Positions 27,375 to 37,250 of a DNA stretch of 64,000 nucleotides are shown piece after piece (the stretch's first letter is position 1; each line of letters opens with the position of its first letter). Source of the stretch: Vandammella animalimorsus (GTDB taxonomy: Bacteria > Pseudomonadota > Gammaproteobacteria > Burkholderiales > Burkholderiaceae_C); contig NZ_NSJB01000010.1 of the NCBI RefSeq assembly GCF_002285265.1, positions 24,906-88,905 on the forward strand, given 5' to 3'. The notes under the pieces were generated by a model. That model saw only the letters and a list, made by a program, of their open reading frames with translations, ran no database searches and had not been told where the DNA came from. Made by a program: the position numbers and the translations under genes.

Positions 27375-28556
27375 TTACATCGTCTCGGCAAACAGCTCGC
27401 GGCCGATGAGCATGCGGCGGATTTCGCTGGTGCCCGCGCCGATTTCGTAGAGCTTGGCGTCGCGCCACAGGCGGCCCAGCGGGTATTCGTTGATGTAGCC
27501 GTTGCCGCCAAAGAGCTGGATGCCGTCGCCGGCCATTTTGGTGGCCTGCTCGGCGCACCAGAGAATGACGCTGGCGCAGTCCTTGCGCACCTGGCGCACG
27601 TGCTCGGTGCCCAGCACATCCAGATTCTTGCCGATGGTGTAGAGAAAGGCCCGGCCCGCTTGCAGCACGGTGTACATGTCGGCCACCTTGCCCTGCACGA
27701 GCTGGAATTCGCCAATGCTCTGGCCGAATTGCTTGCGGTCGTGGATGTAGGGCACGACGTTGTCCATCACGGCCTGCATGATGCCGATGGGGCCGGCGGC
27801 GAGCACGGCACGCTCGTAGTCCAGGCCGCTCATCAGCACCTTGGCGCCGCCGTTGAGGCTGCCCAGGATGTTGGCGGCGGGCACTTCCACGTTGTCGAAC
27901 ACCATCTCGCCAGTGTGGCTGCCGCGCATGCCCAGCTTGTCGAGCTTTTGCGCGGTGCCAAAGCCTTTCATGCCTTTTTCGACGATGAAGGCGGTGATGC
28001 CGCGCGCGCCCAGCTCGGGCTCGGTCTTGGCGTAAACGACCATGGTGTCGGCGTCGGGGCCGTTGGTGATCCACATCTTGCTGCCGTTGAGCAGGTAGTA
28101 GCCGCCCTTGTCCTCGGCCTTGAGCTTCATGCTCACCACGTCAGACCCTGCGCCCGGCTCGCTCATGGCCAGCGCGCCCACGTGCTCGCCGGAGATCAGC
28201 TTGGGCAGGTATTTTTTCTTCTGCTCCTCGTTGCCATTGCGCTTGATCTGGTTCACGCACAGGTTGGAGTGCGCGCCGTACGAGAGGCCCACGCTGGCGC
28301 TGGCGCGGCTGATTTCCTCCATGGCGATCATGTGCGCCAGGTAGCCCATGTCGGCACCGCCGTAGGCCTCGGGCACGGTGATGCCTAGCACGCCCAGCTC
28401 GCCCATCTTGGGCCACAGGTCCATGGGGAACTGGTCGCTCTTGTCGATCTCAGCCGCGCGCGGGGCGATCTGGTCTTGCGCAAAGCTGCGTACGGCGTCG
28501 CGCAGCGCGTCGATGTCTTCGCCAAGCTGGTAGTTCAGGCCGGGCAGGTTGCTCAT
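27375..28556 (-). CDS. ivd: Isovaleryl-CoA dehydrogenase
   Basis: Acyl-CoA dehydrogenase of leucine degradation, oxidising isovaleryl-CoA with FAD. The 393-residue sequence has the family signatures [14 protein letters not shown] and the C-terminal [35 protein letters not shown], and the overall sequence is that of isovaleryl-CoA dehydrogenases (LiuA). The start [15 protein letters not shown] is typical. No other leucine catabolic genes are adjacent; a hairpin-rich 74-base gap follows the hemerythrin gene, which converges on it. Confidence 0.93.
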   Translation of the reverse strand: MSNLPGLNYQLGEDIDALRDAVRSFAQDQIAPRAAEIDKSDQFPMDLWPKMGELGVLGITVPEAYGGADMGYLAHMIAMEEISRASASVGLSYGAHSNLCVNQIKRNGNEEQKKKYLPKLISGEHVGALAMSEPGAGSDVVSMKLKAEDKGGYYLLNGSKMWITNGPDADTMVVYAKTEPELGARGITAFIVEKGMKGFGTAQKLDKLGMRGSHTGEMVFDNVEVPAANILGSLNGGAKVLMSGLDYERAVLAAGPIGIMQAVMDNVVPYIHDRKQFGQSIGEFQLVQGKVADMYTVLQAGRAFLYTIGKNLDVLGTEHVRQVRKDCASVILWCAEQATKMAGDGIQLFGGNGYINEYPLGRLWRDAKLYEIGAGTSEIRRMLIGRELFAETM

Positions 28557-28824
28557 GGGGATGTCTCCTTCAGGGGTGTGTTGGACAAAAACGGCCGTGC
28601 AACGGGCAAGACTGCGCTGCGCGCAGGCAGCGCGCATTGTGCCCGCTGCACATGGGCATGGGGATTTTGCCCTGCCATGCTTGGCACGAAACGCAACCCC
28701 GTTTGCAGGCTTGGGCGCTGCCCCTAGGAGAAGGTCTGCGCCACCAATAGCCCTGTGCACCAATGGCCTGGCCTGGCGCATCGCGCACAATGCACGGCTT
28801 TGCCTGACCACAGCCAATCTGCCC

Positions 28825-29907
28825 ATGTCCTTCTTGTCACCGCCCTTGCCCGCCGCCCGCTGGCTGTGCGCGCTGGCCCTGGCCCTGCCCGGGGCCGTGC
28901 TTGCGCCGCAGGCTGCGGCCGCGCCCGATGCCACTACCGATGCCGCCGCCAATGCCGTTGCCGACGCCCCGCCGCCGCTGGCCCAGGCGGCAACCCCTGC
29001 CGCGCCTGCGCGCTGCCGCAATGCCGGGCTGGATGTGGTGGTGCTGGGCTCGGGCGGGCCGGAGCTGGGCGACCGGCGCGCCTCCAGCAGCTATTTGCTG
29101 CGCGAGAATGGCCAGGCGCGCTTTCTGATCGACCTGGGGCCGGGCGCGGCGCTGAATTTCGAGCGCGCCCAGGGCCGCATCGAGGATGTGCAGGCGCTGC
29201 TGTTCACGCATTTGCACGTGGACCACGTCGGCGATCTGCCGGCGCTGATGAAGGCGGCCTTTTTCAGCCGGCGCAGCCAGGATTTGCCGCTGTACGGGCC
29301 CACGGGCAGCGAGCTTTTCCCGACCACGCCGCTGTTCGTGCAGCGCCAGTTCGGCCCGCAGGGCGTCTACCCTTATCTGGCCGATTACCTCAACGGCGAT
29401 GAATCCTTCACGCTCAAGCCCGTGGCCGTGGCCGCCGATCGGGCCCAGCCCGTGCCGTTTCGCACCGAGCTGGCCGGCTTTGCGCTCACGGCCATGCCCG
29501 TCGAGCATGGGCTGGTGCCGGCGCTGGCCTGGCGCATCGAAAAGGATGGCTGCGCGCTGGTGGTCTCCGGCGATACCAGCAACCGCGGCCGCACGCTCGA
29601 TGCGCTGGCCCAGGGCGCGGATGTGTTCATCGCGCACAACGCCATCCCCGAGGACAGCGAGGACCGCATTGCCCGGCTGCTGCACATGCCGCCTTCGGAG
29701 ATCGGCCGCATCGCCGCCCAGGCCGGCAGCCGCAGCCTGGTGCTGTCGCACTTCATGCGCCGCACCGAGGGCGTGCAGCAGGCCACGGCCCAGGCCATCG
29801 CCCGGCACTACGGCGGCCCGCTGGCCTTCGCGCAGGACTGCGACATCTACGCGCTGCACAGCGGCGCCAAAACCGGCCAGTGCTCGGCCAGCGCCGACGG
29901 GCGATGA
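28825..29907 (+). CDS. Exported metallo-beta-lactamase-fold hydrolase
   Basis: A 360-residue protein with an N-terminal signal peptide (hydrophobic residues about 10-30, ending AAAAPDA), an Ala/Pro-rich linker, then a metallo-beta-lactamase fold with the zinc motif [11 protein letters not shown] and a downstream VVSGDTSN. The overall pattern is like periplasmic ribonuclease Z/arylsulfatase-like MBL enzymes; substrate unknown. It is divergent from ivd (268-base gap) and converges on ribD with ten bases between. Confidence 0.85.
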   Translation: MSFLSPPLPAARWLCALALALPGAVLAPQAAAAPDATTDAAANAVADAPPPLAQAATPAAPARCRNAGLDVVVLGSGGPELGDRRASSSYLLRENGQARFLIDLGPGAALNFERAQGRIEDVQALLFTHLHVDHVGDLPALMKAAFFSRRSQDLPLYGPTGSELFPTTPLFVQRQFGPQGVYPYLADYLNGDESFTLKPVAVAADRAQPVPFRTELAGFALTAMPVEHGLVPALAWRIEKDGCALVVSGDTSNRGRTLDALAQGADVFIAHNAIPEDSEDRIARLLHMPPSEIGRIAAQAGSRSLVLSHFMRRTEGVQQATAQAIARHYGGPLAFAQDCDIYALHSGAKTGQCSASADGR

Positions 29908-29917
29908 TGCACAAGGG

Positions 29918-31174
29918 CTATGCCTGCAATGGCCGGGCGCGCAATTGCAGCCGCAGCGTGTCGCCCAGCATGTGCATGCCGTGCCAGTGCAGGCGCGCAG
30001 CCTGCTCCAGGCGGCTCCAGGGCTGCGGCAGCGCCGCAATGGGGCGGCCGGCGCCGAGTAATTGCGGCGCCAGATAGACCAGCCATTCATCGACCAGCCC
30101 GGCCTGCAGCAGGCCGCCGTTGAGGCGCGCGCCGGCTTCGACGTGGATTTCGTTGACCGGCAGGCGGCCCAAATGGGCGATGAGCGCGGCCAGATCCAGG
30201 CCTGGGCCGCCGCCCTGCTCCCCACTGCCGACCGCCTCCTGCCCATCCAGCGCCACGACCTGCGCGCCCCGGGCCTGCAGCGCCGCGCGCCGCTCCTGCC
30301 AAGCCTGCCAGGCCTGCCGTTGTGCAGCAGCCTGCGGCGGGCGGCCAAACACCAGCACCTGCCGCCCGGGCACCTGCCACAGCCGAGCCTGCAGCGGCGT
30401 GCGCAGCGCGCTGTCGGCAATGGCCAGATGGGGCTGGCGCGCGCTAGGCCAGTCGCGCACGTTCAGCAGCGGGTCGTCGGCCAGCACGGTGCCGATGCCC
30501 GTCAGCACCACGCAGGCGCGCTGGCGCCAGGCCTGGCCGTCGCGGCGCGCCTGCGCGCTGGTGATCCACTGGCTCTGGCCATTGGGCAAGGCCGTCATGC
30601 CATCGAGCGAGGCCGCGGCCTTGGCGCGCACCCAGGGCCGGCCAGTGGCCATGCGCTGCAAAAAGCCGATGTTGATATCGCGCGCCTGCGCCTGGCCATC
30701 GCCCAGCTCCACGGCAATGCCGGCCGCGCGCAGGCGCGCCAGGCCCTGGCCGGCCACCTGCGGATTGGGGTCGGCCAGCGAGGCCACGACCCGCGCCACG
30801 CCGGCGGCCACCAGCGCATCGCAGCACGGCGGCGTGCGGCCATGGTGGGCACAGGGCTCGAGCGTGACGTAGACCTGCGCGCCGCGCACGCTGTGGCCAC
30901 GCGCGGCGGCATCGCGCAGCGCCATGACCTCGGCATGCGGCCCGCCCACGGCCTGGGTGTGGCCCTGGCCGAGCAGCGTGCGGCCATCGGCGCTGACGAT
31001 GACGCAGCCCACGGCCGGGTTGGGGTTGGACAGGCCCACGGCCTGCCGCGCCAGCGCCAGGCTGCGCTGCATCCATTCGCTGGGCTGAGCGGCGGCGTGG
31101 CTGGCGGCATCGGTGGTGGCCAGATTGGCCAAGAGATCGGCGCTGTCAGAGGGCGCGGTGTGCGGCGTGGCCAT
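29918..31174 (-). CDS. ribD: Bifunctional riboflavin biosynthesis deaminase/reductase
   Basis: RibD deaminates and then reduces the pyrimidine intermediate in flavin synthesis. The 418-residue protein has the deaminase zinc site HAEVMALRDA and PCAHHGRTPPCCDALV, followed by the reductase domain (RPWVRAKAAASLDGMTA, GIGTVLADDP, EAGARLNGGLLQAGLVDE). A long insertion rich in Gln and Ala in the reductase part makes it larger than the approximately 370-residue standard. It starts ten bases after the parB stop and is probably co-transcribed with parAB. Start choice between adjacent ATGs (31174 or 31177) is arbitrary. Confidence 0.92.
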   Translation of the reverse strand: MATPHTAPSDSADLLANLATTDAASHAAAQPSEWMQRSLALARQAVGLSNPNPAVGCVIVSADGRTLLGQGHTQAVGGPHAEVMALRDAAARGHSVRGAQVYVTLEPCAHHGRTPPCCDALVAAGVARVVASLADPNPQVAGQGLARLRAAGIAVELGDGQAQARDINIGFLQRMATGRPWVRAKAAASLDGMTALPNGQSQWITSAQARRDGQAWRQRACVVLTGIGTVLADDPLLNVRDWPSARQPHLAIADSALRTPLQARLWQVPGRQVLVFGRPPQAAAQRQAWQAWQERRAALQARGAQVVALDGQEAVGSGEQGGGPGLDLAALIAHLGRLPVNEIHVEAGARLNGGLLQAGLVDEWLVYLAPQLLGAGRPIAALPQPWSRLEQAARLHWHGMHMLGDTLRLQLRARPLQA

Positions 31175-31184
31175 CATGGCGAGA

Positions 31185-32132
31185 TCAGAACTCCTCCTGG
31201 CGGCCCTGGATGCGTTCGAGCACGCCATTGAGCACCTCGATGGAGGCAAACGGGATGCGGATTTCGCCCGATTCCTGCACCTGGCCGTCTTTCTTCTTGG
31301 TGCGTTTCTTGATCTGGATGTCCACCTGCGCCATCAGCAGGTCGGAGAGGATTTCCTCCACCCGGCGCACGTCGCCGCTCTTGCGGTTGCTGGCTTTCCT
31401 GGCCGCTTCGGCGCCCTTGCCCTGGGCCAGGCGCTTGACCAGGGCCTCGGTCTCGCGCACGCTGAGCTTGCGCGCCACGATCTCGTGCCCGGCGGTGATT
31501 TGCTCGGCCTTGCCCAGCGCCAGCAGCGCGCGCGCATGGCCCATTTCGATGTCGCCGGCCATCAGCAGGGTTTGCACCGGCTCGGCCAGGTTCAGCAGGC
31601 GCAGCAGGTTGCTGGCAGCGCTGCGCGAGCGGCCCACGGCCTGGGCGGCCTGCTCGTGCGTCAGGCCGAATTCCTGCACCAGGCGCTGCAGGCCGCGCGC
31701 TTCTTCCAGCGGGTTCAGGTCCTCGCGCTGCATGTTCTCGATCAGCGCCATGGCAGCGGCGCTGCGGTCATCGACCTCGCGCACCAGCACCGGCACCGAG
31801 GTCAGCCCGGCCAGCTGGCTGGCGCGGTAGCGGCGCTCGCCGGCGATGATTTCATAGCGCCCGGCGTGCTCGCCCTGCTGCAGCTTGCGCACCAGCAGCG
31901 GCTGCATCACGCCCTGCTTCTTGATGCTTTCGGCCAGCTCGTAGAGCGCGCCCTCGTCCATGTGCGTGCGCGGCTGGTACTGGCCGGGCACCAGCGCGTC
32001 GATGTCCAGCTCGCGCGGCGCGCCATGGGCCTGGGCAAAGGCCGATTCATCGGCCCCCACATCGCTGACCTGCGGGCCCAACAAGGCCCCCAGGCCGCGA
32101 CCCAGCCCCTTGGCTGCTTTCTTGCTCGTCAT
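31185..32132 (-). CDS. parB: Chromosome partitioning protein ParB
   Basis: ParB binds parS sites, spreads as a CTP clamp and interacts with ParA to segregate the chromosome origin. The 315-residue protein has the N-terminal GLGRGLGALLG typical of chromosomal ParB, the CTP-binding GERRYRA motif, the helix-turn-helix region (LTHEQAAQAVGRSRSAASNLLRLL) and a C-terminal dimer domain. Three parS-like sites occur within 5 kb (34015, 34970, 36749). The parA gene lies upstream, separated by a small hydrolase gene. Confidence 0.96.
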   Translation of the reverse strand: MTSKKAAKGLGRGLGALLGPQVSDVGADESAFAQAHGAPRELDIDALVPGQYQPRTHMDEGALYELAESIKKQGVMQPLLVRKLQQGEHAGRYEIIAGERRYRASQLAGLTSVPVLVREVDDRSAAAMALIENMQREDLNPLEEARGLQRLVQEFGLTHEQAAQAVGRSRSAASNLLRLLNLAEPVQTLLMAGDIEMGHARALLALGKAEQITAGHEIVARKLSVRETEALVKRLAQGKGAEAARKASNRKSGDVRRVEEILSDLLMAQVDIQIKKRTKKKDGQVQESGEIRIPFASIEVLNGVLERIQGRQEEF

Positions 32133-32239
32133 TGTTTGCACTCCTCGAAAAATCGCTGAAATTCTCTGCTTCCGGCCGCAGGGCCAGGCCCCGGGCGCTC
32201 GCCCAAGGGCGATGGAAGGCCCCGGCGCGCCGGCCGGCG

Positions 32240-32860
32240 TCAATCCGTGGGCCGATGCGCCCCTTGCCCCGGCAGGGCCGCAGCCACGCTGGCCAGCAGT
32301 TCCTGCAAGGCCAGCCGCAGCGGGCCAAGCTGGGCTGCTGGCTGCTGCGCCCCCTGCCCTTCGCCATGCTCTTCGTCCAGCCAGCGCAGGCTGCTGCCCC
32401 AGTGCGCGGCCATTTGCTGCATGCGCTGCAGCGGCGCGCCCGCCATGGGCCGGGGCAGCAGCAATTGGCTGACAAAGGGCAAGCGCGTGCGCGCCATGGG
32501 TTGCCAGCTGGGCAACTGGTGCTGGTATTGCTCGGTCTCGACATCCAGCGGCGCCAGCAGCAGCGCCGCCAGCACGCGCCGGGCATGGCGGCTGTGCTGG
32601 GCCCAGCGCGCCACCAATTGGCAGCCCAGGCCCTCGGCCAGCAGCGCCACGGGCCGCTGGCTGTGCAGCACGGCCTGCTCCAGCTGGATTTGCCAGTCGC
32701 CGCTGCGCGGGCGCTGCCAGTCGTGCTGCGCCACACAGGGGTCGCCATAGACGGCGTGCCAGCGCGGCAGCAGCCCGGCGGGCTGCTGGGCAGCGCCAAT
32801 GCCTGCGCCCTGGTGCGCGGGCAGCAGCAACAGCTGCACGGCCGGCGCTGGGGCACTCAT
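32240..32860 (-). CDS. Alpha/beta hydrolase, RBBP9/YdeN type
   Basis: A 206-residue protein encoded between parA and parB. The order of segments (VQLLLLPAHQGAG, then VYGDPCVAQHDWQRPRSGDW, then VALLAEGLGCQLVARWAQ) fits the small serine hydrolases of the RBBP9/YdeN family, but the usual GHSLG nucleophile elbow appears here as AEGLG, so the catalytic Ser is absent or replaced and the protein may not be an active esterase. It overlaps the parA stop by four bases, indicating translational coupling with partition genes. Function unknown. Confidence 0.65.
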   Translation of the reverse strand: MSAPAPAVQLLLLPAHQGAGIGAAQQPAGLLPRWHAVYGDPCVAQHDWQRPRSGDWQIQLEQAVLHSQRPVALLAEGLGCQLVARWAQHSRHARRVLAALLLAPLDVETEQYQHQLPSWQPMARTRLPFVSQLLLPRPMAGAPLQRMQQMAAHWGSSLRWLDEEHGEGQGAQQPAAQLGPLRLALQELLASVAAALPGQGAHRPTD

Positions 32861-33819
32861 GACGAAGCCGAAGGCTTGCGCAGCCCCAATGGCACGCCGG
32901 CCTCTGGCGGGCTGGCGGGCGGCGGCGGTGATGGCTTGTGCTCATCGCCTGCACCCTGGTGGCTGGGCGACTCGCCCTGCCCCGACCCTTGCGCGGGCTG
33001 GGCCTGCGGCGCCGTGGACGAAGCAGTGGCCGCAGTGGCCGCAGCGCGCTGCTGGCCCGGGCGGCGCTGGCTGAGCTCCTGCGCGAACTGCACGAAGGCC
33101 TTGCTGCCCTTGGCGCCGGGGTCATAGACCACGCCGGGCAGGCCATGGCTGGGCGCCTCGGCCAAGCGCACATTGCGTGGAATGAGGGTGTCGAACACCT
33201 TGCCGCCGAAATGCTGCTTGAGCTCCTCACTGACCTGCTGCTGCAGCGTGACACGCGCATCGAACATGACGCGCAGGATGCCGATGATCTTCAAATCGCG
33301 GTTGAAGTTGGCATGCACCTGCTTGATGGTGTTGACCAGATCCGTCAGCCCTTCGAGCGCGTAGTACTCGCACAGCATGGGCACGATCACGCCATGCGCA
33401 GCGCACAGGCCATTGAGGGTGAGCAGGCCCAACGAGGGTGGGCAGTCCATCAGGATGAAGTCGAACTGGTCCTGCAGATCGGCCAGTGCATCGCGCAGAC
33501 GGTGCTCGCGCCGCGGCAGCTCGACCATCTCGATCTCGGCGCCGGCCAGCTCACGGTTGGCGCCCAGCACCTGGAAATCGGCCGCCGGCGAGCTGACCAG
33601 CGCCTGCACCGCCGGGCACTGGCCCAGCAGCACGTCGTACACCGAGTGCTGCAGCGCGCGCTTATCCACCCCGCAGCCCATGGTGGCATTGCCCTGCGGA
33701 TCCAGATCGACCAGCAGCACGCGCTGCCCGATCCGGGCCAGCGCCGCCGCCAGGTTCACGCTGGTGGTCGTCTTGCCCACCCCGCCCTTTTGGTTTGCCA
33801 CACAGTAGATTTGCGCCAT
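32857..33819 (-). CDS. parA: Chromosome partitioning ATPase ParA
   Basis: ParA is the Walker-type ATPase that moves ParB-parS complexes over the nucleoid. The 320-residue product begins MAQIYCVANQKGGVGKTTTSVNLA (deviant Walker A) and has the second motif FILMDCPPSLGLLT. After about residue 255 a Pro/Ser/Gln-rich tail of some 65 residues is unusual for ParA, which is normally near 260 residues. It overlaps the small hydrolase gene and precedes parB on the same strand. Confidence 0.96.
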   Translation of the reverse strand: MAQIYCVANQKGGVGKTTTSVNLAAALARIGQRVLLVDLDPQGNATMGCGVDKRALQHSVYDVLLGQCPAVQALVSSPAADFQVLGANRELAGAEIEMVELPRREHRLRDALADLQDQFDFILMDCPPSLGLLTLNGLCAAHGVIVPMLCEYYALEGLTDLVNTIKQVHANFNRDLKIIGILRVMFDARVTLQQQVSEELKQHFGGKVFDTLIPRNVRLAEAPSHGLPGVVYDPGAKGSKAFVQFAQELSQRRPGQQRAAATAATASSTAPQAQPAQGSGQGESPSHQGAGDEHKPSPPPPASPPEAGVPLGLRKPSASS

Positions 33820-33944
33820 GGTCTGCTCTGTCTTTTCAATGCATGTCGATGGCCTGCGCCCGGCAATGTCGCCACCGCCAGCGTCCGGCCCAGACATCAA
33901 AAGCCGCGATCATAGCGGCATTGCACCGCGCCCCGGGAAGCCAC

Positions 33945-34652
33945 TCAAACCGCCTCGTCGCTCTGGCGCATCCAGACGATGCAGCGCTCGGCCGCCACGC
34001 CCGGCACCTGCAGTTGTTCCACGTGAAACACCTGCACCCCAGGCGGCAAGGCGTCGATCTCCTGCTGCGGGCGCTTGCCCTTCATGGCCATCCAGACGCC
34101 GCCGGGCGCCAGGCGCTGGCGCGTCAGCGTGACGAAATCGGCCAAGCTGGCAAAGGCCCTGGAGGCGATGATCGGGTACTGCCCTGACAGCCCCTCAACA
34201 CGGGCGTGCGTGGCCCTGAGGTTGGCCAGCCCCAGCGCCCCTGCCACCTGCTGCACGAAGGCCATTTTCTTGGCCACGGCATCAACGCACTGCACCTGCG
34301 CCTGCGCACAGCAAATGGCCAGCACCACGCCCGGCAGGCCGCCGCCGGCCCCAACATCCAGCACCGGCACGGCTGCAACATCGGCCTGGGCCTGGGCTTG
34401 GTTCTGGGCTTGAATCCGGGTCTGCTGTTCGCGCAGCGCCTGCAGAAAGCCCGGCACCGCCGCCAGGCAGTCGAGCAGGTGCAGCTGCAGCATCTCCTGC
34501 GGATCGCGCACCGCCGTGAGGTTGTAGACCTGGTTCCACTTCTGCAGCAGCTGCAGGTATTGCAGCAGCTGGCGCTGCTGCTGCGCATCGAGCGGCACGC
34601 CCAGCGCCTCGGCGCCAGCCTGCAGGCTGCGCTGCAGCGGCTCAGCGCTCAT
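33945..34652 (-). CDS. rsmG: 16S rRNA 7-methylguanosine methyltransferase RsmG
   Basis: RsmG (GidB) methylates G527 of 16S rRNA using S-adenosylmethionine. The 235-residue protein has the N-terminal [17 protein letters not shown] stretch, the cofactor loop [15 protein letters not shown] and [12 protein letters not shown] Gln/Ala-rich insertion ([16 protein letters not shown]) precedes the cofactor motif. It overlaps the mnmG stop by four bases. A parS sequence at 34015-34030 lies inside the gene and is read as VFHVEQL on the coding strand. Confidence 0.94.
   Translation of the reverse strand: MSAEPLQRSLQAGAEALGVPLDAQQQRQLLQYLQLLQKWNQVYNLTAVRDPQEMLQLHLLDCLAAVPGFLQALREQQTRIQAQNQAQAQADVAAVPVLDVGAGGGLPGVVLAICCAQAQVQCVDAVAKKMAFVQQVAGALGLANLRATHARVEGLSGQYPIIASRAFASLADFVTLTRQRLAPGGVWMAMKGKRPQQEIDALPPGVQVFHVEQLQVPGVAAERCIVWMRQSDEAV
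34015..34030. promoter_or_regulatory. parS site 1 (inside rsmG)
   Basis: TGTTCCACGTGAAACA is an exact match to the bacterial chromosome partition site consensus TGTTNCACGTGAAACA bound by ParB. Confidence 0.85.
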
Positions 34653-36649
34653 GGCTCCACCTCATCCACAATCCCTGGCGCCCATTTCTTGCCCATCTTT
34701 TTCAGGTGGATCAGCAGCAGCGACACGGCCGCCGGCGTGACGCCCGAGATGCGCGAGGCCTGGCCCAGCGTGCGCGGGCGATGCTGCGCCAGCTTTTGCC
34801 GCACTTCGAACGACAGGGCCGTGACCTCGGCGTAGTCCAGATCCTCGGGCAACAGCAGATTCTCGAAATGCAAGGCGCGCTCGACCTCGTCCTTTTGCCG
34901 GTCGATGTAGCCGCTGTATTTGGCGGCAATCTCGATCTGCTCGACCACCGGGCCATAAAGCTCGCCCAGTGTTTCACGTGAAACCGCCTCGTTGCCAATC
35001 ACCAGGCCGGCCTGGGGCTCGGGTTGCAGGCCCATCAGCGCTTCATAGCCCACGCCCGGGCGGCGCAACAGATCGAACAGCTTGTACTCGCGCTCGATGG
35101 CCTTGCCCAGCACGCGCTCGGCCTCGGCCTGCGGCAGATTGCGCGGCGTGACCCAGGTGGCCTGCAGGCGCGCAGTCTCGGCCTCGATGGCCTCGCGCTT
35201 GCGGCAAAAGGCTTCCCAGCGCGCATTGCCCACCAGACCCAGGCGCCGCCCGGCCTCGGTCAGGCGCAGGTCGGCGTTGTCCTCGCGCAGCTGCAGGCGG
35301 TATTCGGCGCGGCTGGTGAACATGCGGTAGGGCTCGGTCACGCCCTTGGTGATCAGGTCATCGACCAGCACGCCCAGATAGGCCTCGTCGCGCCGCGGCA
35401 GCCAAGGGGCCTCGCCACGGCATTGCAAGGCCGCGTTCAAGCCGGCAAACAGACCTTGGGCGGCGGCCTCTTCATAGCCGGTCGTGCCGTTGATCTGACC
35501 GGCAAAGAACAGGCCCTGGATTTGCCGCGTCTCGAAGCTGCTCTTGAGGGCGCGCGGGTCGAAATAGTCGTACTCGATGGCGTAGCCAGGGCGCAGGATG
35601 TGAGCGTTCTCCAACCCCGGCATGGAGCGCACCAGCGCATACTGCACGTCAAATGGCAGGCTGGTGGAGATGCCATTGGGGTAGATCTCGTGCGTGTCCA
35701 GGCCTTCGGGCTCCAGAAAGATCTGGTGGCTGTCCTTGTCGGCAAAGCGGTTGATCTTGTCCTCGACGCTGGGGCAATAGCGCGGCCCCACACCCTCGAT
35801 GCGGCCGGTGAACATCGGGCTGCGATCAAAGCCGCTGCGGATGATCTCGTGCGTGCGCGCATTGGTGTGCGTGATCCAGCAGGAAATCTGCCGCGGGTGC
35901 ATGGCGCGACTGCCCATGAAGCTGAACACCGGCATGTGCTCGGGCCGGTCGCCGCCGGGCACGCCATCGCCGGGCTGCTCGGTGCACCGGGAAAAATCAA
36001 TGCTGCGCCCATCCAGCCGCGGCGGCGTGCCGGTCTTGAGCCGCCCCTGGGGCAGTTGCAATTCCTTCAGGCGCGCCGACAGCGTCACCGCCGGCGGATC
36101 CCCCGCCCTGCCGGCCTGGTAGTTGTTCAGGCCCACATGGATGCGGCCATCGAGGAAAGTGCCCGCTGTCAGCACCACCGCCCGGGCGCGAAAGCGCAGG
36201 CCCAGCTGGGTGACAGCCCCGGCCACGCGATCGCCCTCGATGAGTAAATCGTCCACCGCCTGCTGGAACAGCCACAGATTGGCCTGGTTCTCCAGCATGT
36301 GGCGGATGGCCGCCTTGTACAGCACGCGGTCGGCCTGGGCGCGCGTGGCGCGCACCGCCGGGCCTTTGCTGCTGTTGAGCGTGCGGAACTGGATGCCCCC
36401 CAGATCGGCGGCCAGCGCCATCGCGCCGCCCAGCGCATCGACCTCCTTGACCAGATGCCCCTTGCCGATGCCGCCGATCGAGGGGTTGCAGCTCATCTGC
36501 CCCAGGGTTTCGATGTTGTGCGTCAGCAGCAAGGTCTTGCAGCCCATGCGCGCAGCGGCCAGCGCCGCCTCGGTACCGGCATGGCCGCCGCCCACGACGA
36601 TGACGTCAAATTCCTGCGGATAGGTGTAGTGATTGCTTGAGTCAGACAT
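34649..36649 (-). CDS. mnmG: tRNA uridine-5-carboxymethylaminomethyl modification enzyme MnmG
   Basis: MnmG (GidA) acts with MnmE to modify the wobble uridine of several tRNAs, using FAD. The 666-residue protein has the FAD-binding start [39 protein letters not shown], and the later [17 protein letters not shown] and [15 protein letters not shown] signatures. The start at 36649 (MSDSSNHY) is the ATG nearest to conserved sequence; an in-frame ATG is at 36661. In many bacteria mnmG lies next to the replication origin, which agrees with the site cluster upstream. Confidence 0.97.
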   Translation of the reverse strand: MSDSSNHYTYPQEFDVIVVGGGHAGTEAALAAARMGCKTLLLTHNIETLGQMSCNPSIGGIGKGHLVKEVDALGGAMALAADLGGIQFRTLNSSKGPAVRATRAQADRVLYKAAIRHMLENQANLWLFQQAVDDLLIEGDRVAGAVTQLGLRFRARAVVLTAGTFLDGRIHVGLNNYQAGRAGDPPAVTLSARLKELQLPQGRLKTGTPPRLDGRSIDFSRCTEQPGDGVPGGDRPEHMPVFSFMGSRAMHPRQISCWITHTNARTHEIIRSGFDRSPMFTGRIEGVGPRYCPSVEDKINRFADKDSHQIFLEPEGLDTHEIYPNGISTSLPFDVQYALVRSMPGLENAHILRPGYAIEYDYFDPRALKSSFETRQIQGLFFAGQINGTTGYEEAAAQGLFAGLNAALQCRGEAPWLPRRDEAYLGVLVDDLITKGVTEPYRMFTSRAEYRLQLREDNADLRLTEAGRRLGLVGNARWEAFCRKREAIEAETARLQATWVTPRNLPQAEAERVLGKAIEREYKLFDLLRRPGVGYEALMGLQPEPQAGLVIGNEAVSRETLGELYGPVVEQIEIAAKYSGYIDRQKDEVERALHFENLLLPEDLDYAEVTALSFEVRQKLAQHRPRTLGQASRISGVTPAAVSLLLIHLKKMGKKWAPGIVDEVEP
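34970..34985. promoter_or_regulatory. parS-like site 2 (inside mnmG)
   Basis: TGTTTCACGTGAAACC differs from the parS consensus only in its last base. Encoded as part of VSRETLGE in mnmG. Confidence 0.75.
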
Positions 36650-36748
36650 GGCAATGTCCATTCGGCCAAGCCGATTGAAAAGGCGCGATTTTACCGGCCT
36701 GCCATTTTCAGAGTCTGTCATCAAGCTCTGTGCCAGTCATCGCGCGGC

Positions 36749-36764
36749 TGTTCCACGTGAAACA
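36749..36764. promoter_or_regulatory. parS site 3 (intergenic)
   Basis: TGTTCCACGTGAAACA, a perfect match to the ParB site consensus, located 100 bases upstream of mnmG in non-coding DNA. Confidence 0.88.
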
Positions 36765-37146
36765 AAGCGCGCACTGGACAAGTTGTGCACAAGCCTTGGG
36801 GTTGGCAGGGGATGGAATGCGCACAACTGCGCCAGCTCTGTCGGGTGCTGTTTTTATCCCCAATTGCGGCTGACACTGCACGGCAGTCACGCACAGGCTT
36901 TTTTGCCGTGCAAGTGTTTGTTTTTTCATGCACCAAGACACTTATCCACAAGCCAGGCGGCGATCTACTACTACGACTACTTTTTTAAAAAAAGTTTTGC
37001 AGTGATGGTAGTGAGAGACCGCGCCGCAAATTCGGAAATTGGAACCGCCGCGCCTTGCAATGAAATGATTTTTGCCCCGGCTGGCCTGTGGACTGATGCG
37101 CCATGAAATGGGCCTGCAGGGCTTTTGTGGCCACAGATACGAGGGC

Positions 37147-37176
37147 AAAAAAAAGCCGCATCCATCAGGATGCGGC
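37147..37176 (-). terminator. Rho-independent terminator of uup
   Basis: On the minus strand a perfect 9-bp stem (GCCGCATCC / GGATGCGGC, four-base loop) is followed by eight T residues. It lies 75 bases after the uup stop. Confidence 0.85.
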
Positions 37177-37250
37177 CAGCGCAAGTAGTGCGAACGATTG
37201 CAGTGCGTGCCTGCTGATGAGGGTCTGGGCAGGCTTTCGGAACAAGGTCA

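Larger units (their letters stand above)
36650..37250. other. Gene-free region with DnaA box, parS and AT-rich tract; candidate oriC
   Basis: About 600 bases upstream of mnmG without a convincing gene. It contains a perfect DnaA box TTATCCACA (36942-36950), two one-mismatch-class relatives (TTGTGCACA at 36783-36791 and TTATCCCCA at 36854-36862), a parS site (36749-36764) and an AT-rich tract with TTTTTTAAAAAAAG at 36981-36994 that could serve as an unwinding element. Together with mnmG, rsmG and parAB next door this fits a chromosome origin or its immediate surroundings. The dnaA and dnaN genes are not in the window, and betaproteobacterial origins are usually beside dnaA, so the call is tentative. 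Confidence 0.45.
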
